A DNA stretch of 64,000 nucleotides from an uncultured Planktomarina sp. (GCA_905182325.1 CAJJBD010000014.1:1-64000), one strand, 5' to 3'. Shown: positions 49,700 through 61,174, counted from the first letter of the stretch. Numbers and translations are program-made. The notes: generated by a model from the letters alone, not told the origin.

Positions 49700-49785
49700 A
49701 AACCTTCCCTCCGCCGGTTCTAGCCGGTTCAGGTTCTACGGGTACGCTAATGCATCTCAGCCAGTCTTGGCTCCCCGAGGTTTCT
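49700..49785 (-). promoter_or_regulatory. TPP riboswitch (THI element) upstream of thiBPQ
   Basis: Reverse strand CTCGGGGAGCCAAGACTGGCTGAGATGCATTAGCGTACCCGTAGAACCTGAACCGGCTAGAACCGGCGGAGGGAAGG contains CTGAGA, ACCCGT and GAACCTGA thi-box elements. Confidence 0.93.
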
Positions 49786-50007
49786 TCCGATTATGCCCTT
49801 CTAAGGAGAAATGCAATCCCCACAGTTTTTATTTTAAGTGAGGGAAGTTACCAGTCCTAAGAAAAATTTATGAACGTTTTTGACACAGATTATATTAAAA
49901 ATATTTGTTGTTTTTTTTCTAAATTCAAAAGTATTTTTGAAGACAAAAGTCTAGCTCTTGCTCCAATGCTCCAGCAACGATATTCCTAACTACAAAGGAG
50001 CCATTAG

Positions 50008-51108
50008 ATGAGCTTAAATACGTTTGGACGTTTGTTTCGTGTTACCACGTGGGGTGAGAGCCACGGAACTGCTTTAGGTGCCACTATTGATGGATGTCCT
50101 CCAGGCATTGAAATAACGGCAGCAAAACTCCAACATTGGTTGGATAAACGCAAACCAGGGCAGAATAAATATACCACTCAGCGGCGGGAATTAGATGAAG
50201 TGGAAATTTTATCTGGTATTTTTGAAGGTAAAACCACAGGCACACCAGTTCAGCTGATGATAAAAAATACCGATCAGCGTTCAAAAGATTATGGTGATAT
50301 TGTTGATAAATTTCGTCCTGGTCATGCAGACATTACATATTGGCAGAAGTATGGGATCCGTGATTATCGTGGGGGGGGCCGAAGCTCAGCTCGAGAAACC
50401 GCTGCAAGAGTTGCTGCTGGTGGTTTGGCACGTGAAGTTATACGGGTTTTGGCCCCATCTGTCCAAATAACAGGGTTTATGTGTCAAATGGGTCCTAATA
50501 AAATTAATCGCCAAGATATGAATTTTGATGAGATCAATAAGAACCCATTTTGGACACCAGATGCTCGTGCAGCAGAAGATTGGTCAGAGTATTTAGACAA
50601 TTTGAGAAAGTCAGGTAGCTCAGTTGGGGCGGTAATTGAGATAATTGCTCAGGGCGTTCCAGCGGGAATCGGAGCGCCAATTTATGGAAAGCTTGATACT
50701 GATTTAGCAGCAGCAATGATGAGTATTAACGCAGTTAAGGGCGTTGAAATTGGGGACGGGATGGCAGTCGCCGAGCTCACAGGTGAGGGGAATGCCGATG
50801 AAATCTCAATGAGTGCCAATGGACCTGAATATAGCTCTAATCACGCAGGTGGCATCTTGGGTGGTATCAGTACAGGTCAAGATTTAGTTGTAAGGTTTGC
50901 AGTCAAGCCAACCTCATCTATTCTTACTACCCGCAAGACGATTACCAAGACGGGTAAAAATTCTAAAATTATTACTAAAGGACGGCATGATCCTTGTGTT
51001 GGAATTAGAGCGGTCCCAGTTGGTGAGGCTATGATGGCGTGTGTAATACTTGACCACTTGCTGTTGCATCGCGGTCAAGTGGGTAAAAATCAGGGCAAAA
51101 TTGGTTAA
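50008..51108 (+). CDS. aroC: Chorismate synthase
   Basis: [80 protein letters not shown]. Confidence 0.97.
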   Translation: MSLNTFGRLFRVTTWGESHGTALGATIDGCPPGIEITAAKLQHWLDKRKPGQNKYTTQRRELDEVEILSGIFEGKTTGTPVQLMIKNTDQRSKDYGDIVDKFRPGHADITYWQKYGIRDYRGGGRSSARETAARVAAGGLAREVIRVLAPSVQITGFMCQMGPNKINRQDMNFDEINKNPFWTPDARAAEDWSEYLDNLRKSGSSVGAVIEIIAQGVPAGIGAPIYGKLDTDLAAAMMSINAVKGVEIGDGMAVAELTGEGNADEISMSANGPEYSSNHAGGILGGISTGQDLVVRFAVKPTSSILTTRKTITKTGKNSKIITKGRHDPCVGIRAVPVGEAMMACVILDHLLLHRGQVGKNQGKIG

Positions 51109-51119
51109 TAGGCCGGAAC

Positions 51120-51551
51120 CTATGGGCGTGGAATTACCAAAAACTTGATATCAAGATGCCCTGCAATTTTAAACTTTAGTGTAACCTCTATTTCATCGCC
51201 AACACGCCAATGCTCGGCAAGACCCATGAACATTACATGATGGCTTCCTGGCTCAAATTCAAGCTGACCTCTAGCCGGAACTTTGACTGCCATCCGATGT
51301 TGCATGGTAGTTAGGCCATCTTTAATCACAGACTCATGAACCATGACACGTGGGAAATTCCCTGTGACACCAATTAAAACGTCCTCAGGGCCTTCATTAA
51401 TTAAGCTCAAATACCCAGCCCCACTTTTCCCATTAGTTGGATAAGCAAAGGCATTCTCTACCATCAAATTATCAAGTCTATAACTCTCCGCCGAAACAGG
51501 GCCACACATAATTAGGAATGTCATTAAGAAGTATTTAATCATAACAGCCAT
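51120..51551 (-). CDS. PCu(A)C-type copper chaperone
   Basis: Signal peptide; VMVHESVIKDGLTTMQHRMAVKVPARGQLEFEPGSHHVMFMGL. Confidence 0.9.
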   Translation of the reverse strand: MAVMIKYFLMTFLIMCGPVSAESYRLDNLMVENAFAYPTNGKSGAGYLSLINEGPEDVLIGVTGNFPRVMVHESVIKDGLTTMQHRMAVKVPARGQLEFEPGSHHVMFMGLAEHWRVGDEIEVTLKFKIAGHLDIKFLVIPRP

Positions 51552-51622
51552 TTCATTTTAAATCACTAAACCCATATAAACATTATTAACAGAAATCCAA
51601 GGGTTTAGAATGCTGCAACTGC

Positions 51623-53884
51623 ATGCTATCGGATTTTATGGCTAAAGTTCCAACTCAGGCGGATATTCTAAAATGGATCCGCACTCACCCAGAAAAGTCC
51701 TCTAAACGGGACATCGCTAAGGCCTTTAGTATAAAAGGAGATGCGCGTATTGATCTAAAAAAAATACTGCGTGAATTAGCAGATGCAGGCCATATTTCAA
51801 GACGGCGGCAGAAATTTAGTGACCCGGATACGCTACCTCCAGTTTCAGCCTTACAAATGTTGGGACCAGATGACCAAGGCGATATGTTTGCTATTCCGCT
51901 AGAATGGGGAGGTACTGGAACTTTGCCAAAAGTCTTAATGCAGTTTCGCTCTAGTGAACCCGCATTGGGTCAGGGTGACCAAATTTTGGCCCGTTTGACC
52001 CCTGTAGAGAATGAAAAGGGTTATAAATACACTGCTCAATTAATCCGCGCAATTGGTGTCGACCCCAAAAGAGTACTTGGCATTTTTCGTACTGATGCTG
52101 CAGGTGGACGGATTGTGGCCATCGATAAAGGTGCAGGCAAAGAGTGGATTGTTGCTCCTGACTCAATCAACAAAGCGAAAGATGGCGAGTTAGTGGAAGC
52201 CGAGCAGTCAGGCCCAAAAGGTCGACTAGGTCTTCCCCGCGCCCGAGTTATCGCGCGCTTGGGAGACCCATCAGCACCAAGAGCTGTTTCCCTCATTGCT
52301 ATTCACCAACACGGTATTCCAGATTCTTTTCCAGAAAAGGTGATGGAGCAGGCAGATGCAGCTAAAGAAATAAGTGACAAAACTAGAACTGACTTAACTA
52401 ACCTTCCACTAATTACAATTGATCCCGCTGATGCACGAGATCACGATGATGCATGCTGCGCATTAAGGGACGATGATCCCACAAACCCTAATGGATTTTT
52501 ACTATGGGTGGCGATTGCTGATGTTGCCTATTATGTCGTTCCTGGGTCAGCCTTAGATTCTGAAGCGCGACATCGAGGTAATTCAACCTATTTCCCTGAT
52601 CGCGTTGTGCCAATGTTGCCTGATCGTTTATCAGGCGATTTATGTTCCCTGCATGAAGGGGTCACTCGACCCTGTATTGCAGTTGAGATGAAACTGTCCA
52701 GCAACGGCGAAAAAATTTCGCATCGGTTTGTTCGCGGAATGATGCGTTCACCTGCATCTTTATCTTATGAGGAGGCGCAAGCTGCCATAGAAGGTAATCC
52801 ATCAGAGCGGGCTGCCCCCCTGGTAGAAAGTGTTCTGAAGCCCCTATTTGCGGCCTATGATTCTTTAAAAATCGCACGTAATATCCGCCAGCCACTTGAG
52901 TTGGATTTGCCCGAGCGTAAAATAAAATTATCAGATGCTGGAAAAGTTGTATCCATCAATTTCAGTGAACGACTAGATGCCCATCGGTTGATCGAAGAAT
53001 GTATGGTTTTAGCTAATGTCGCGGCAGCAGAAACCTTAATTGAAAAGCAGCAACCACTTTTGTTTCGGGTTCATGAGGAACCCAGCCCAGAAAAACTTGA
53101 GTCACTGCGCGAAACTGCTAAATCAGTTGGATTGGTTATGGCCAAAGGTCAAGTGTTGAAGACCAGGCACCTTAATCAGTTGTTAAAATCAGCAGACGGA
53201 AAAGATGAAGCAGAATTAATTAATATTTCAACATTACGCTCTATGACACAAGCTTACTATAGCCCACAAAATATGTCACACTTTGGTTTGGCTCTTCAGA
53301 ACTATGCACATTTCACATCCCCAATAAGGCGTTATGCAGATCTTTTAGTTCATAGAGGTTTGGTTTCAGCACACGGGTGGGGTAAAGATGGGCTTTCACC
53401 ACAAGACCATGAAACACTAGATGAAACCGCTAAACAGATTAGCGACACTGAACGACGCTCAATGGTGGCGGAGCGAGACACAACAGATCGTTACCTAGCC
53501 AGCTTCATGGCAGAGCGGGTCGGAAACGAATTTTCTGGCCGTATTTCAGGCATAGCTCGCTTTGGTATTTTTGTTAAACTTGATGAAACGGGGGCCGACG
53601 GCTTAGTTCCTATACGCTCATTAGGTCGTGAATATTTTGAGCATGATCCTGAAACCCAAACCCTGCAGGGCACCGAAACTGGTACTTTAATTAGTTTAGG
53701 ACTACGTGCTCTTGTACGCCTCTCTGAGGCTACACCAAACACAGGTGGTATTCTCTTGGAGTTAATAGAATTAGAAGATTCAAAGTTGCAAACAAATCAA
53801 GGAAAACGCAGAAATAGGTATGCAGGTTATAAAAAAGGTTCCCAAAAGGGGAAATCTAGAAAGGTTATTCGAAAGCGGAAATGA
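51623..53884 (+). CDS. rnr: Ribonuclease R
   Basis: PLITIDPADARDHDDACCA, GNSTYFPDRVVPMLPDRLSGDLCSLHEG, HFTSPIRRYADLLVHRGL, S1 domain and basic tail. Confidence 0.95.
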   Translation: MLSDFMAKVPTQADILKWIRTHPEKSSKRDIAKAFSIKGDARIDLKKILRELADAGHISRRRQKFSDPDTLPPVSALQMLGPDDQGDMFAIPLEWGGTGTLPKVLMQFRSSEPALGQGDQILARLTPVENEKGYKYTAQLIRAIGVDPKRVLGIFRTDAAGGRIVAIDKGAGKEWIVAPDSINKAKDGELVEAEQSGPKGRLGLPRARVIARLGDPSAPRAVSLIAIHQHGIPDSFPEKVMEQADAAKEISDKTRTDLTNLPLITIDPADARDHDDACCALRDDDPTNPNGFLLWVAIADVAYYVVPGSALDSEARHRGNSTYFPDRVVPMLPDRLSGDLCSLHEGVTRPCIAVEMKLSSNGEKISHRFVRGMMRSPASLSYEEAQAAIEGNPSERAAPLVESVLKPLFAAYDSLKIARNIRQPLELDLPERKIKLSDAGKVVSINFSERLDAHRLIEECMVLANVAAAETLIEKQQPLLFRVHEEPSPEKLESLRETAKSVGLVMAKGQVLKTRHLNQLLKSADGKDEAELINISTLRSMTQAYYSPQNMSHFGLALQNYAHFTSPIRRYADLLVHRGLVSAHGWGKDGLSPQDHETLDETAKQISDTERRSMVAERDTTDRYLASFMAERVGNEFSGRISGIARFGIFVKLDETGADGLVPIRSLGREYFEHDPETQTLQGTETGTLISLGLRALVRLSEATPNTGGILLELIELEDSKLQTNQGKRRNRYAGYKKGSQKGKSRKVIRKRK

Positions 53885-54993
53885 CGTTTGAACACTGGAA
53901 ATCTGATTTTTTAAGACGTGCGGTCATTGGCGGAATTTCGTCTGAATTTGTGGAACAGATTTCTCCATTTTTGAAATTTAATTTAAACTCATCACAAGCC
54001 GATATGGCACAGCCTGAGACCCACAAAACTCTCCAACAATATGTAGAAGTGGCAGTCAGTGAATTGCGAATTGCACAGGGCCAAGCTGCCTTATTAAAGC
54101 AAAAAAAAGTTTTTGATAAAATTGAGTCCAAGTATAAAGTAGATCGTCACATTTTGGTGGCTATTTGGGGGCTAGAGACAAATTACGGCAGCATCTGTGG
54201 AGACGTGCCAGTACTCTCAGCACTGTCTACATTAGCAGCTCAGGGTCGGCGGCAACCAATGTTTGAGGAACAGCTTTTAGCTACCTTTGAGATTATTAGT
54301 CGAGGTTTCAAATTACCTAATCAAATTCTTGGAAGTTGGGCTGGTGCTATGGGTCATACTCAGTTTATGCCAAAGTCTTATATAGATTTTGCAGTATCAG
54401 CTAGCAGTGGCGAACCAGACATCTGGACAGACGATCCAACAGACGCCTTAGCATCAGCAGCTCATTTCTTAATTTGCCATGGCTGGAAACCAACCACCCC
54501 ATGGGGGCAGGTAGCATATTTATCCAAAGATGCTGATTTACTTTTTTTGCGCAAACATCAACCACAGCAGATAAGCAATTGGGAGAGCCCTGGCATCCTG
54601 TCCACAGAGTTTAAACAGGCTAATTATATTGCTCAGTTGATCTTACCCGGTGGAGCTTCATCATTAGGGTTTCTTGTCTCAGAAAATTTTAAAGCTTTGC
54701 TGAGTTACAATAATGCACCAGCGTATGCCATTGCTGTGGGGCACTTGGCAGATAGACTACAAGGAGCTCCTCCTTTAAGGTTTCCACCTGACGGTGACAC
54801 TCATGGATTGAGCCCTTCTGAAATAAAATTTTTACAATCTCAACTAACAAAGTTAGGCTTTGATACAATTGGTGCAGATGGGTTTATTGGACCAAATACG
54901 GAAATAGCCATTGAAGCCTTTCAAGTGACTTATGACTTACCAGTGGATGGGTTTGCCGGCATTTCATTATTAAAAAAATTACAATCACACTAG
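53881..54993 (+). CDS. Lytic murein transglycosylase with C-terminal peptidoglycan-binding domain
   Basis: AIWGLETNYGSICGDVPVLSALSTLA, GSWAGAMGHTQFMPKSYIDFAV; LTKLGFDTIGADGFIGPNTEIAIEAFQ. Confidence 0.93.
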   Translation: MTFEHWKSDFLRRAVIGGISSEFVEQISPFLKFNLNSSQADMAQPETHKTLQQYVEVAVSELRIAQGQAALLKQKKVFDKIESKYKVDRHILVAIWGLETNYGSICGDVPVLSALSTLAAQGRRQPMFEEQLLATFEIISRGFKLPNQILGSWAGAMGHTQFMPKSYIDFAVSASSGEPDIWTDDPTDALASAAHFLICHGWKPTTPWGQVAYLSKDADLLFLRKHQPQQISNWESPGILSTEFKQANYIAQLILPGGASSLGFLVSENFKALLSYNNAPAYAIAVGHLADRLQGAPPLRFPPDGDTHGLSPSEIKFLQSQLTKLGFDTIGADGFIGPNTEIAIEAFQVTYDLPVDGFAGISLLKKLQSH

Positions 54994-55080
54994 GCGCCAG
55001 AGCCACTTTATAGACTTTAAACCAGCTGGTTTAAATTTATTCGACTGACACTAAAATCCTATATTTAGCCCATCAGGCTG

Positions 55081-58077
55081 TCATAATGAACTTAATAGTC
55101 TATTCTTTTCCACCCTAATAATTGGAAATGACGCTTTGCCCATCCCCGGAGTCAACCGGTGCCGAATAAGCGCCACTGGGTGCGCCCTCAAAGTGAGTTG
55201 CATAGATACATAATCTTCCACCACTTCTTCACCCTCAGTCATCTGAGGTAAGTGAGCCTTTTTTTCCAAAACAACTTCCCCTTCCAGATCTTGTGAAAAG
55301 AGCGGCAGGGGTTGATCAGCAGCAATTGCCTTGGCGGCCCAGAGGCCTTGGCGCCGAGTTAAGCTCAGGCTATGAAATGCATCGGCTTCAGCCAAAACCT
55401 GTATTATTTTTGAACTCAAGCCCGCCTTCTTCCAAACAGACTCCACACTAGTATAGCCGTTTCCCCGGGCCGATGTGAGCCATGAGATTTCATCTTCTGA
55501 CATACCTTTAATTTGACGGAAGCCTAGACGTATGGCTAATCCGCCAGTTCCGTCTGGTTCCATCACATTATCCCAAAAGCTTGCATTTACGCAGATAGGA
55601 TATACCTCTACACCGTGTTCCCGCGCATCACGTACAATCTGAGCTGGAGCGTAAAAACCCATTGGTTGAGAGTTAAGTAAAGCACAACTAAATATCCCCG
55701 CATGATAGTTCTTTAGCCAGCTAGAGGCATAGACTAACAAGGCAAAACTCGCGGCATGGCTTTCAGGAAATCCATAAGACGCAAAACCCTCTATCTGTGA
55801 AAAGCATCGCGCAGAAAAATCCTCGTCATAACCATTGCGGCGCATACCACACATAAACGATGACTTAAATTCACTGACGGTCCCATGTTTTTTAAAAGTA
55901 GCCAAAGAACGGCGTAGGCGATCTGCCTGATCTGGGGTGAACCCAGCCCCAACGATAGCAATTTGCATGGCCTGCTCTTGAAACAGGGGTACTCCCAGGG
56001 TTTTTCCAAGTACTGCACCTAGCTCATCAGAAGGAAAGCTGACTGCCTCCTCACCATTGCGGCGGCGAATATAGGGGTGCACCATGTCACCCTGAATAGG
56101 GCCAGGGCGAATAATGGCTACCTCAATCACCAGATCATAAAAGGTGCGGGGGCGCATGCGAGGCAAAAAATTCATCTGTGCCCTGCTTTCTACCTGAAAA
56201 ACTCCTAAACTGTCAGCGCGACAAAGCATATCATAAACGGCTGGGTCTTCAGGTGGCAGCGTAGCAAGAGTATAGTCTACACTGTGATGCATTTTAATCA
56301 AATCAAAGGCCTTACGAATACAGGTCAGCATTCCAAGGGCCAAAACATCAACTTTTAAAATACCTAAGCTATCAATATCATCCTTATCCCAACAGATCAC
56401 TGTGCGGCCTTCCATAGTCGCATTTTCAATAGGTACCAATTCATCTAATCGACCATCAGTTATAATAAACCCACCCACATGCTGTGAGAGATGTCGTGGG
56501 AAGCCAATTACCTCGTAGATTAGTGACATTGTTTTCTGTAAGTGAGGATCCTTAAAATCCAAGCCAACCTCAGACATTCGGCTAGCCTGCAGCCCTTTGC
56601 TTGGAAAGGAGCCCCATAGCTGAGATGACAGGGCACTTATTGTATCTTCGGACAATCCCATAGCACGGCCAACTTCACGGATGGCTCTCTTACCACGATA
56701 ATGCACCACTGTGGCGCATAGTCCCGCTCGATGGCGCCCATAACGCTCATAGATATGCTGGATCACCTCTTCGCGACGCTCATGTTCAAAATCCACATCA
56801 ATATCAGGGGGTTCATTGCGGGCCTCAGAAACAAATCTCTCAAAAACCATCGTACCCACCTCTGGGCTTACAGAGGTTATGCCTAGGCAATAGCACACAA
56901 CCGAATTTGCGGCTGATCCCCGACCTTGGCATAAAATTCCACGAGAGCGTGCAAAGGCTACAATGTCATGAACAGTTAAAAAATAAGGCTCATATTCTAA
57001 TTTTCTTATTAGTAAAAGCTCATGCTCTATAAGTTGCTTGGCCCTTTCTGGTGCCCCAACTGGATAGCGCCAGGCCAACCCATTGCTAACCAAACGCCGT
57101 AACCGATCTGTAGGGGTTTCATCTTCATTTAATTCTGATGGGTATTCATAGCGAAGTGTGTCCAGGGAAAATTGTAGGCGCTCCAAAACAAGTTCTGTCT
57201 GAGCCAGGGCACAAGGGTAAGCCTTAAATAAAGTGACAGCCTCAGTCGCGGAGCGCAGTCGTTGCTCAGAGTTTACCTGTGCTGCTCGTCCTAATGCATC
57301 TATCCGTACCCCCAAGCGAATTGCTGTTAACACATCTGTGAGTCGACGGCGTGACCCATGATGCATAACAGGTGCTGCAGAAGCCACTAACGGCAGTGAT
57401 AATTCTATAGAAACTTCCATCAACTCCCCAAAATGTATTGTATCTTGGCCGTCGTATTTAGGTGCTAAAAGAAGCATTACATCTTGGGGGAAGCAGTGAG
57501 ATAATTTGCAAACTTGTGATAACCATAGCGCTTTAACATTACTATTTTTCAAAGTGTTTGGGGGATGCACCAAAACAATTTGATTGCCCCCAAACTCAAC
57601 TAAATCTTCAAATTCAATATGACACATACCTTTTTTTGCCCGCAACCGCCCACATGAAATTAAGCGACACAATTGCCTCCATCCCTCTCGCCCTTTTGGT
57701 AATAGTGTAGCCGTAAACCCGTCACACAGAACAATCTTAGCAGCGGGAATCAGACGCGGCATATTATAAATCTCAGCGGAGGTACTGCGCTTGAACTGGA
57801 GTGGAGCTGGTGGGCCAACTAAGCCTGTGACGCTATCAAATAATTGCCGCTCTTCTACCAGACGTTTAATTTCACGTGCTCGTGCATGTGCTCTTACAAT
57901 CCCTGCAACAGAGTTTTCATCGGCAATCGCAACTGCTGATAGGCCAAGGAACGCTGCACGGTCCATATACTCCTCAGGATGAGAGCCACCTTTTAGAAAA
58001 GTAAAGTTTGAACAAGCTTGTAGTTCCGCCCAAGAAGAATTTAATTTTAATGGATAAATAACATCAGGTTTAGACAT
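55081..58077 (-). CDS. dnaE2: Error-prone DNA polymerase (DnaE2/ImuC), apparently C-terminally short
   Basis: ELQACSNFTFLKGGSHPEEYMDRA, GRGSAANSVVCYCLGIT, EPPDIDVDFEHERREEVIQ, HLSQHVGGFIITDGRLDELVPIENA. Ends soon after LRAHPVALIRHRL. Confidence 0.92.
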   Translation of the reverse strand: MSKPDVIYPLKLNSSWAELQACSNFTFLKGGSHPEEYMDRAAFLGLSAVAIADENSVAGIVRAHARAREIKRLVEERQLFDSVTGLVGPPAPLQFKRSTSAEIYNMPRLIPAAKIVLCDGFTATLLPKGREGWRQLCRLISCGRLRAKKGMCHIEFEDLVEFGGNQIVLVHPPNTLKNSNVKALWLSQVCKLSHCFPQDVMLLLAPKYDGQDTIHFGELMEVSIELSLPLVASAAPVMHHGSRRRLTDVLTAIRLGVRIDALGRAAQVNSEQRLRSATEAVTLFKAYPCALAQTELVLERLQFSLDTLRYEYPSELNEDETPTDRLRRLVSNGLAWRYPVGAPERAKQLIEHELLLIRKLEYEPYFLTVHDIVAFARSRGILCQGRGSAANSVVCYCLGITSVSPEVGTMVFERFVSEARNEPPDIDVDFEHERREEVIQHIYERYGRHRAGLCATVVHYRGKRAIREVGRAMGLSEDTISALSSQLWGSFPSKGLQASRMSEVGLDFKDPHLQKTMSLIYEVIGFPRHLSQHVGGFIITDGRLDELVPIENATMEGRTVICWDKDDIDSLGILKVDVLALGMLTCIRKAFDLIKMHHSVDYTLATLPPEDPAVYDMLCRADSLGVFQVESRAQMNFLPRMRPRTFYDLVIEVAIIRPGPIQGDMVHPYIRRRNGEEAVSFPSDELGAVLGKTLGVPLFQEQAMQIAIVGAGFTPDQADRLRRSLATFKKHGTVSEFKSSFMCGMRRNGYDEDFSARCFSQIEGFASYGFPESHAASFALLVYASSWLKNYHAGIFSCALLNSQPMGFYAPAQIVRDAREHGVEVYPICVNASFWDNVMEPDGTGGLAIRLGFRQIKGMSEDEISWLTSARGNGYTSVESVWKKAGLSSKIIQVLAEADAFHSLSLTRRQGLWAAKAIAADQPLPLFSQDLEGEVVLEKKAHLPQMTEGEEVVEDYVSMQLTLRAHPVALIRHRLTPGMGKASFPIIRVEKNRLLSSL

Positions 58078-58196
58078 AAAAATTTTCTGTATTAGTGATT
58101 CTAAAGTACAGGTTGTTCATGTTTTGTTCTAAATTACAATTCTAGTATCGTTAGGTTTGACTTTTCCTCTGCTGCAGTGCGGCGTAAAGTGAAAAA

Positions 58197-59384
58197 ATGG
58201 AGGAAGCTATGACAGATATCGTAATTCTTGGTGGTGCGCGCACAGCTATTGGTACATTTGGCGGCAGCTTGGCCGGAATATCACCTATTGATCTCGGCGC
58301 CTTAGTAGCTAAAGCGGCCTTAGATCGAGCGCAGGTTGACGGCAAACAAATTGGCCATGTAGCGTTTGGGCATGTGATTAACACTGAGCCCCGCGACATG
58401 TACCTATCGAGGGTTGCCGCCCTGCAGTCAGGTATTTCGGAGAGCACCCCAGCAATGAATGTAAATCGCCTTTGCGGCTCTGGATTACAGGCAATAGTGT
58501 CAGTAGCACAGTCACTAATGCTTGGTGATGCGGAGTTTGGCCTGGCCGGAGGTTCTGAAAATATGAGCCGCTCACCCTATATCATGCAGGCTCAACGATG
58601 GGGTCAAAAGATGGGTGACGTTAAAACACTTGATATGATGCTAGGTGCGCTACATTGCCCCGTCGGGACCGGACATATGGGGGTCACTGCCGAGAATGTG
58701 GCACAAGAACATGCAGTAACGCGAGCTGATCAAGATGCCTTCGCACTTGAAAGCCAAAGCCGTGCCGCAATAGCCATTGCAGATGGTCGTTTCTTAGATC
58801 AAATCACACCAGTAGAAATTAAAGTAAAACGCGATATTGTAAATTTTGACGTCGACGAATACCCAAAAGAAACAACACCTGAAATCTTAGCGGGACTTCG
58901 GACTGTATTCCAAAAAGATGGGACCGTTACCGCCGGAAATGCGTCAGGCATAAATGACGGGGCAGCTGCGATTGTTTTGGCAAGCTCTACCTCCGCAGAG
59001 CGTGCTGGCCTCAAGCCAAAGTTTCGCATTCTAGGCTATGGCCATGCTGGAGTACGTCCCTCAGTGATGGGAATTGGACCCGTACCAGCTGTTAAAAACT
59101 TGCTATCCAAAACTGGTTTATCAGTTAGTGATTTCGATGTGATCGAGAGTAATGAAGCTTTTGCTGCACAGGCAATCGCGGTAAACCAAGAACTTGGGTT
59201 CGACCCCAAGCGGGTCAATCCAAATGGTGGCGCAATTGCTTTGGGCCACCCAGTTGGGGCTACTGGTACAATCATCATGGTTAAACTCATGGCCGAGCTA
59301 GAGCGCTGTGCTGGCAAGAGAGGCCTCGCCACAATGTGCATTGGGGGTGGACAAGGTATCGCGGTTGCAATCGAGCGGATTTAG
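58197..59384 (+). CDS. Acetyl-CoA C-acetyltransferase (thiolase)
   Basis: MNVNRLCGSGLQAIVSVAQSLMLGD, GGSENMSRSPY, NPNGGAIALGHPVGATG, ATMCIGGGQGIAV. Confidence 0.95.
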   Translation: MEEAMTDIVILGGARTAIGTFGGSLAGISPIDLGALVAKAALDRAQVDGKQIGHVAFGHVINTEPRDMYLSRVAALQSGISESTPAMNVNRLCGSGLQAIVSVAQSLMLGDAEFGLAGGSENMSRSPYIMQAQRWGQKMGDVKTLDMMLGALHCPVGTGHMGVTAENVAQEHAVTRADQDAFALESQSRAAIAIADGRFLDQITPVEIKVKRDIVNFDVDEYPKETTPEILAGLRTVFQKDGTVTAGNASGINDGAAAIVLASSTSAERAGLKPKFRILGYGHAGVRPSVMGIGPVPAVKNLLSKTGLSVSDFDVIESNEAFAAQAIAVNQELGFDPKRVNPNGGAIALGHPVGATGTIIMVKLMAELERCAGKRGLATMCIGGGQGIAVAIERI

Positions 59385-59429
59385 AAAAAAGAATCTGAAT
59401 AATAAAAAGGGTGGCGCCTTAAGCTAACC

Positions 59430-59879
59430 TTATTTTTTTTCAGACAGCCTCAATAAATAAGTATATATGTTGCGCGCATCTTTTTCTTTGCGCACTTTGT
59501 AAGTCATCTTTGCTCGGGCTTTTTTATCACTCAAGAACAACCGTAAAAAACTTTTGGGGTCTTGAACATAGGCTACAAAATTTTTCTCATCCCAAGCTAG
59601 ACCATTATTAGTACCCGCAGCTACAATCGATTTTCCGTATCTGTATCCATCAACCACACCCGCTAATTGCCCAACCACACCGTACAAGTTGGGGCCTGCT
59701 CGCCCATTGCGACCTGCAAGCTTTTTACCAGAACTATTTATGATCATATGGCAAGCAACACATTGTTTTTTAAATGCCAGCTCACCCAAAGCTGAATCAC
59801 CACTTAACTTAACATCATCCGCTAAAACTAACGTAGACAAGAAAAAGGCCACAATCACATTAGAAATAAGTTTCATCAC
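59430..59879 (-). CDS. Class I c-type cytochrome
   Basis: Signal peptide; LAFKKQCVACHMI (CxxCH), GRAGPNLYGVVGQLAG, KMTYKV. Confidence 0.9.
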   Translation of the reverse strand: MMKLISNVIVAFFLSTLVLADDVKLSGDSALGELAFKKQCVACHMIINSSGKKLAGRNGRAGPNLYGVVGQLAGVVDGYRYGKSIVAAGTNNGLAWDEKNFVAYVQDPKSFLRLFLSDKKARAKMTYKVRKEKDARNIYTYLLRLSEKK

Positions 59880-59962
59880 AGCATTCTATTAAAACTTTGT
59901 CATATTAGGTTTTGCCTATCAGGCAATTTCCCACTTAAATAATAAAAGCAATGACTAAAACA

Positions 59963-61174
59963 CTAGGCAACAGCCCGCGAAAGAGCACATTGGCCCCAAA
60001 GATTTGACATTGCAGAAATCAAGTAATCAACATCAGCATTTGTGTGTAATGGAGAGGGTGTAAATCGCAGACGCTCTGTACCTTTAGGAACAGTTGGGTA
60101 GTTTATCGGCTGCACATAAATTCCAAATTGATCCATTAAGTAGTCTGCTAACATCTTGGTTTTGACAGGATCTTTTATCATTACAGGTACAATGTGGCTG
60201 TCATTTTTCATATGTGGAATACCGGCCCGATCTAGCCCCGCTCTAAGCCTCGCTACCTGCGCACGCTGACCTAAGCGTTCTGCTTCACTCACCTTAAGAT
60301 GCGCAATCGAAGTTCGAGCAGCCACAGCTATTGATGGTGGCAACGCGGTAGTAAAAATAAATCCAGAACCGAAAGAACGAATAAAATCACAAATTGCTTC
60401 AGACCCTGTGATATATCCACCAACACAACCAACCGCCTTGCCCAGAGTGCCCTCTATAATATCAACTCGGTGAGCCAAGCCCTCTCTTTCGCTTATACCG
60501 CCGCCCCGCTGACCATACATTCCAACTGCGTGCACCTCATCCAAATATGTTAGGGCACCATGTTTTTCGCATACATCTAAAATTTCAGCTATTGGCGCAA
60601 TATCACCGTCCATGGAGTATACACTCTCAAAAGCCACAATCTTAGGTCGATCACCACAGGCCGCCAACTTACGATCTAAATCTGTGACGTCATTATGTCT
60701 CCAAATTACCTTATCAGCTCTTGATTGCCTAATTCCCTCTATCATCGAGGCGTGATTATTTGCATCGGACAGTATAACGACCTCTGGAATTTTTGAACCA
60801 AGCGTGGATAGCGTAGTCCAGTTGGAAACATAACCCGATGTAAATAGTAATGCCGACTTCTTGCCATGGAGGTCCGCAATCTCACTCTCAAGCAGGAGGT
60901 GGTCATGGTTAGTGCCACTAATATTTCGAGTACCACCTGCACCAGCCCCACATCGACCCACAGCCTCTTGCATCGCAGCAATTACTTTTGGATGCTGGCC
61001 CATACCTAAATAGTCATTGGAACACCAAACTTTAACTTCACGCTTTCCACCCTCAAAGTGGTTAGTGGCGAGGGGAAATTTATCTACCTGTCTTTCTAGA
61101 TCAGCAAAATACCGATAGTTGCCTTCTGACTTCAATTGCTCAATTTGATTTTTAAAAAAACTATCAAATGACAT
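59963..61174 (-). CDS. hemA: 5-aminolevulinate synthase
   Basis: [88 protein letters not shown]. Confidence 0.96.
   Translation of the reverse strand: MSFDSFFKNQIEQLKSEGNYRYFADLERQVDKFPLATNHFEGGKREVKVWCSNDYLGMGQHPKVIAAMQEAVGRCGAGAGGTRNISGTNHDHLLLESEIADLHGKKSALLFTSGYVSNWTTLSTLGSKIPEVVILSDANNHASMIEGIRQSRADKVIWRHNDVTDLDRKLAACGDRPKIVAFESVYSMDGDIAPIAEILDVCEKHGALTYLDEVHAVGMYGQRGGGISEREGLAHRVDIIEGTLGKAVGCVGGYITGSEAICDFIRSFGSGFIFTTALPPSIAVAARTSIAHLKVSEAERLGQRAQVARLRAGLDRAGIPHMKNDSHIVPVMIKDPVKTKMLADYLMDQFGIYVQPINYPTVPKGTERLRFTPSPLHTNADVDYLISAMSNLWGQCALSRAVA

Noticed and set aside
49666-49860. Plus-strand 64-aa ORF
   Set aside because: Antisense to the TPP riboswitch; no protein-family resemblance.
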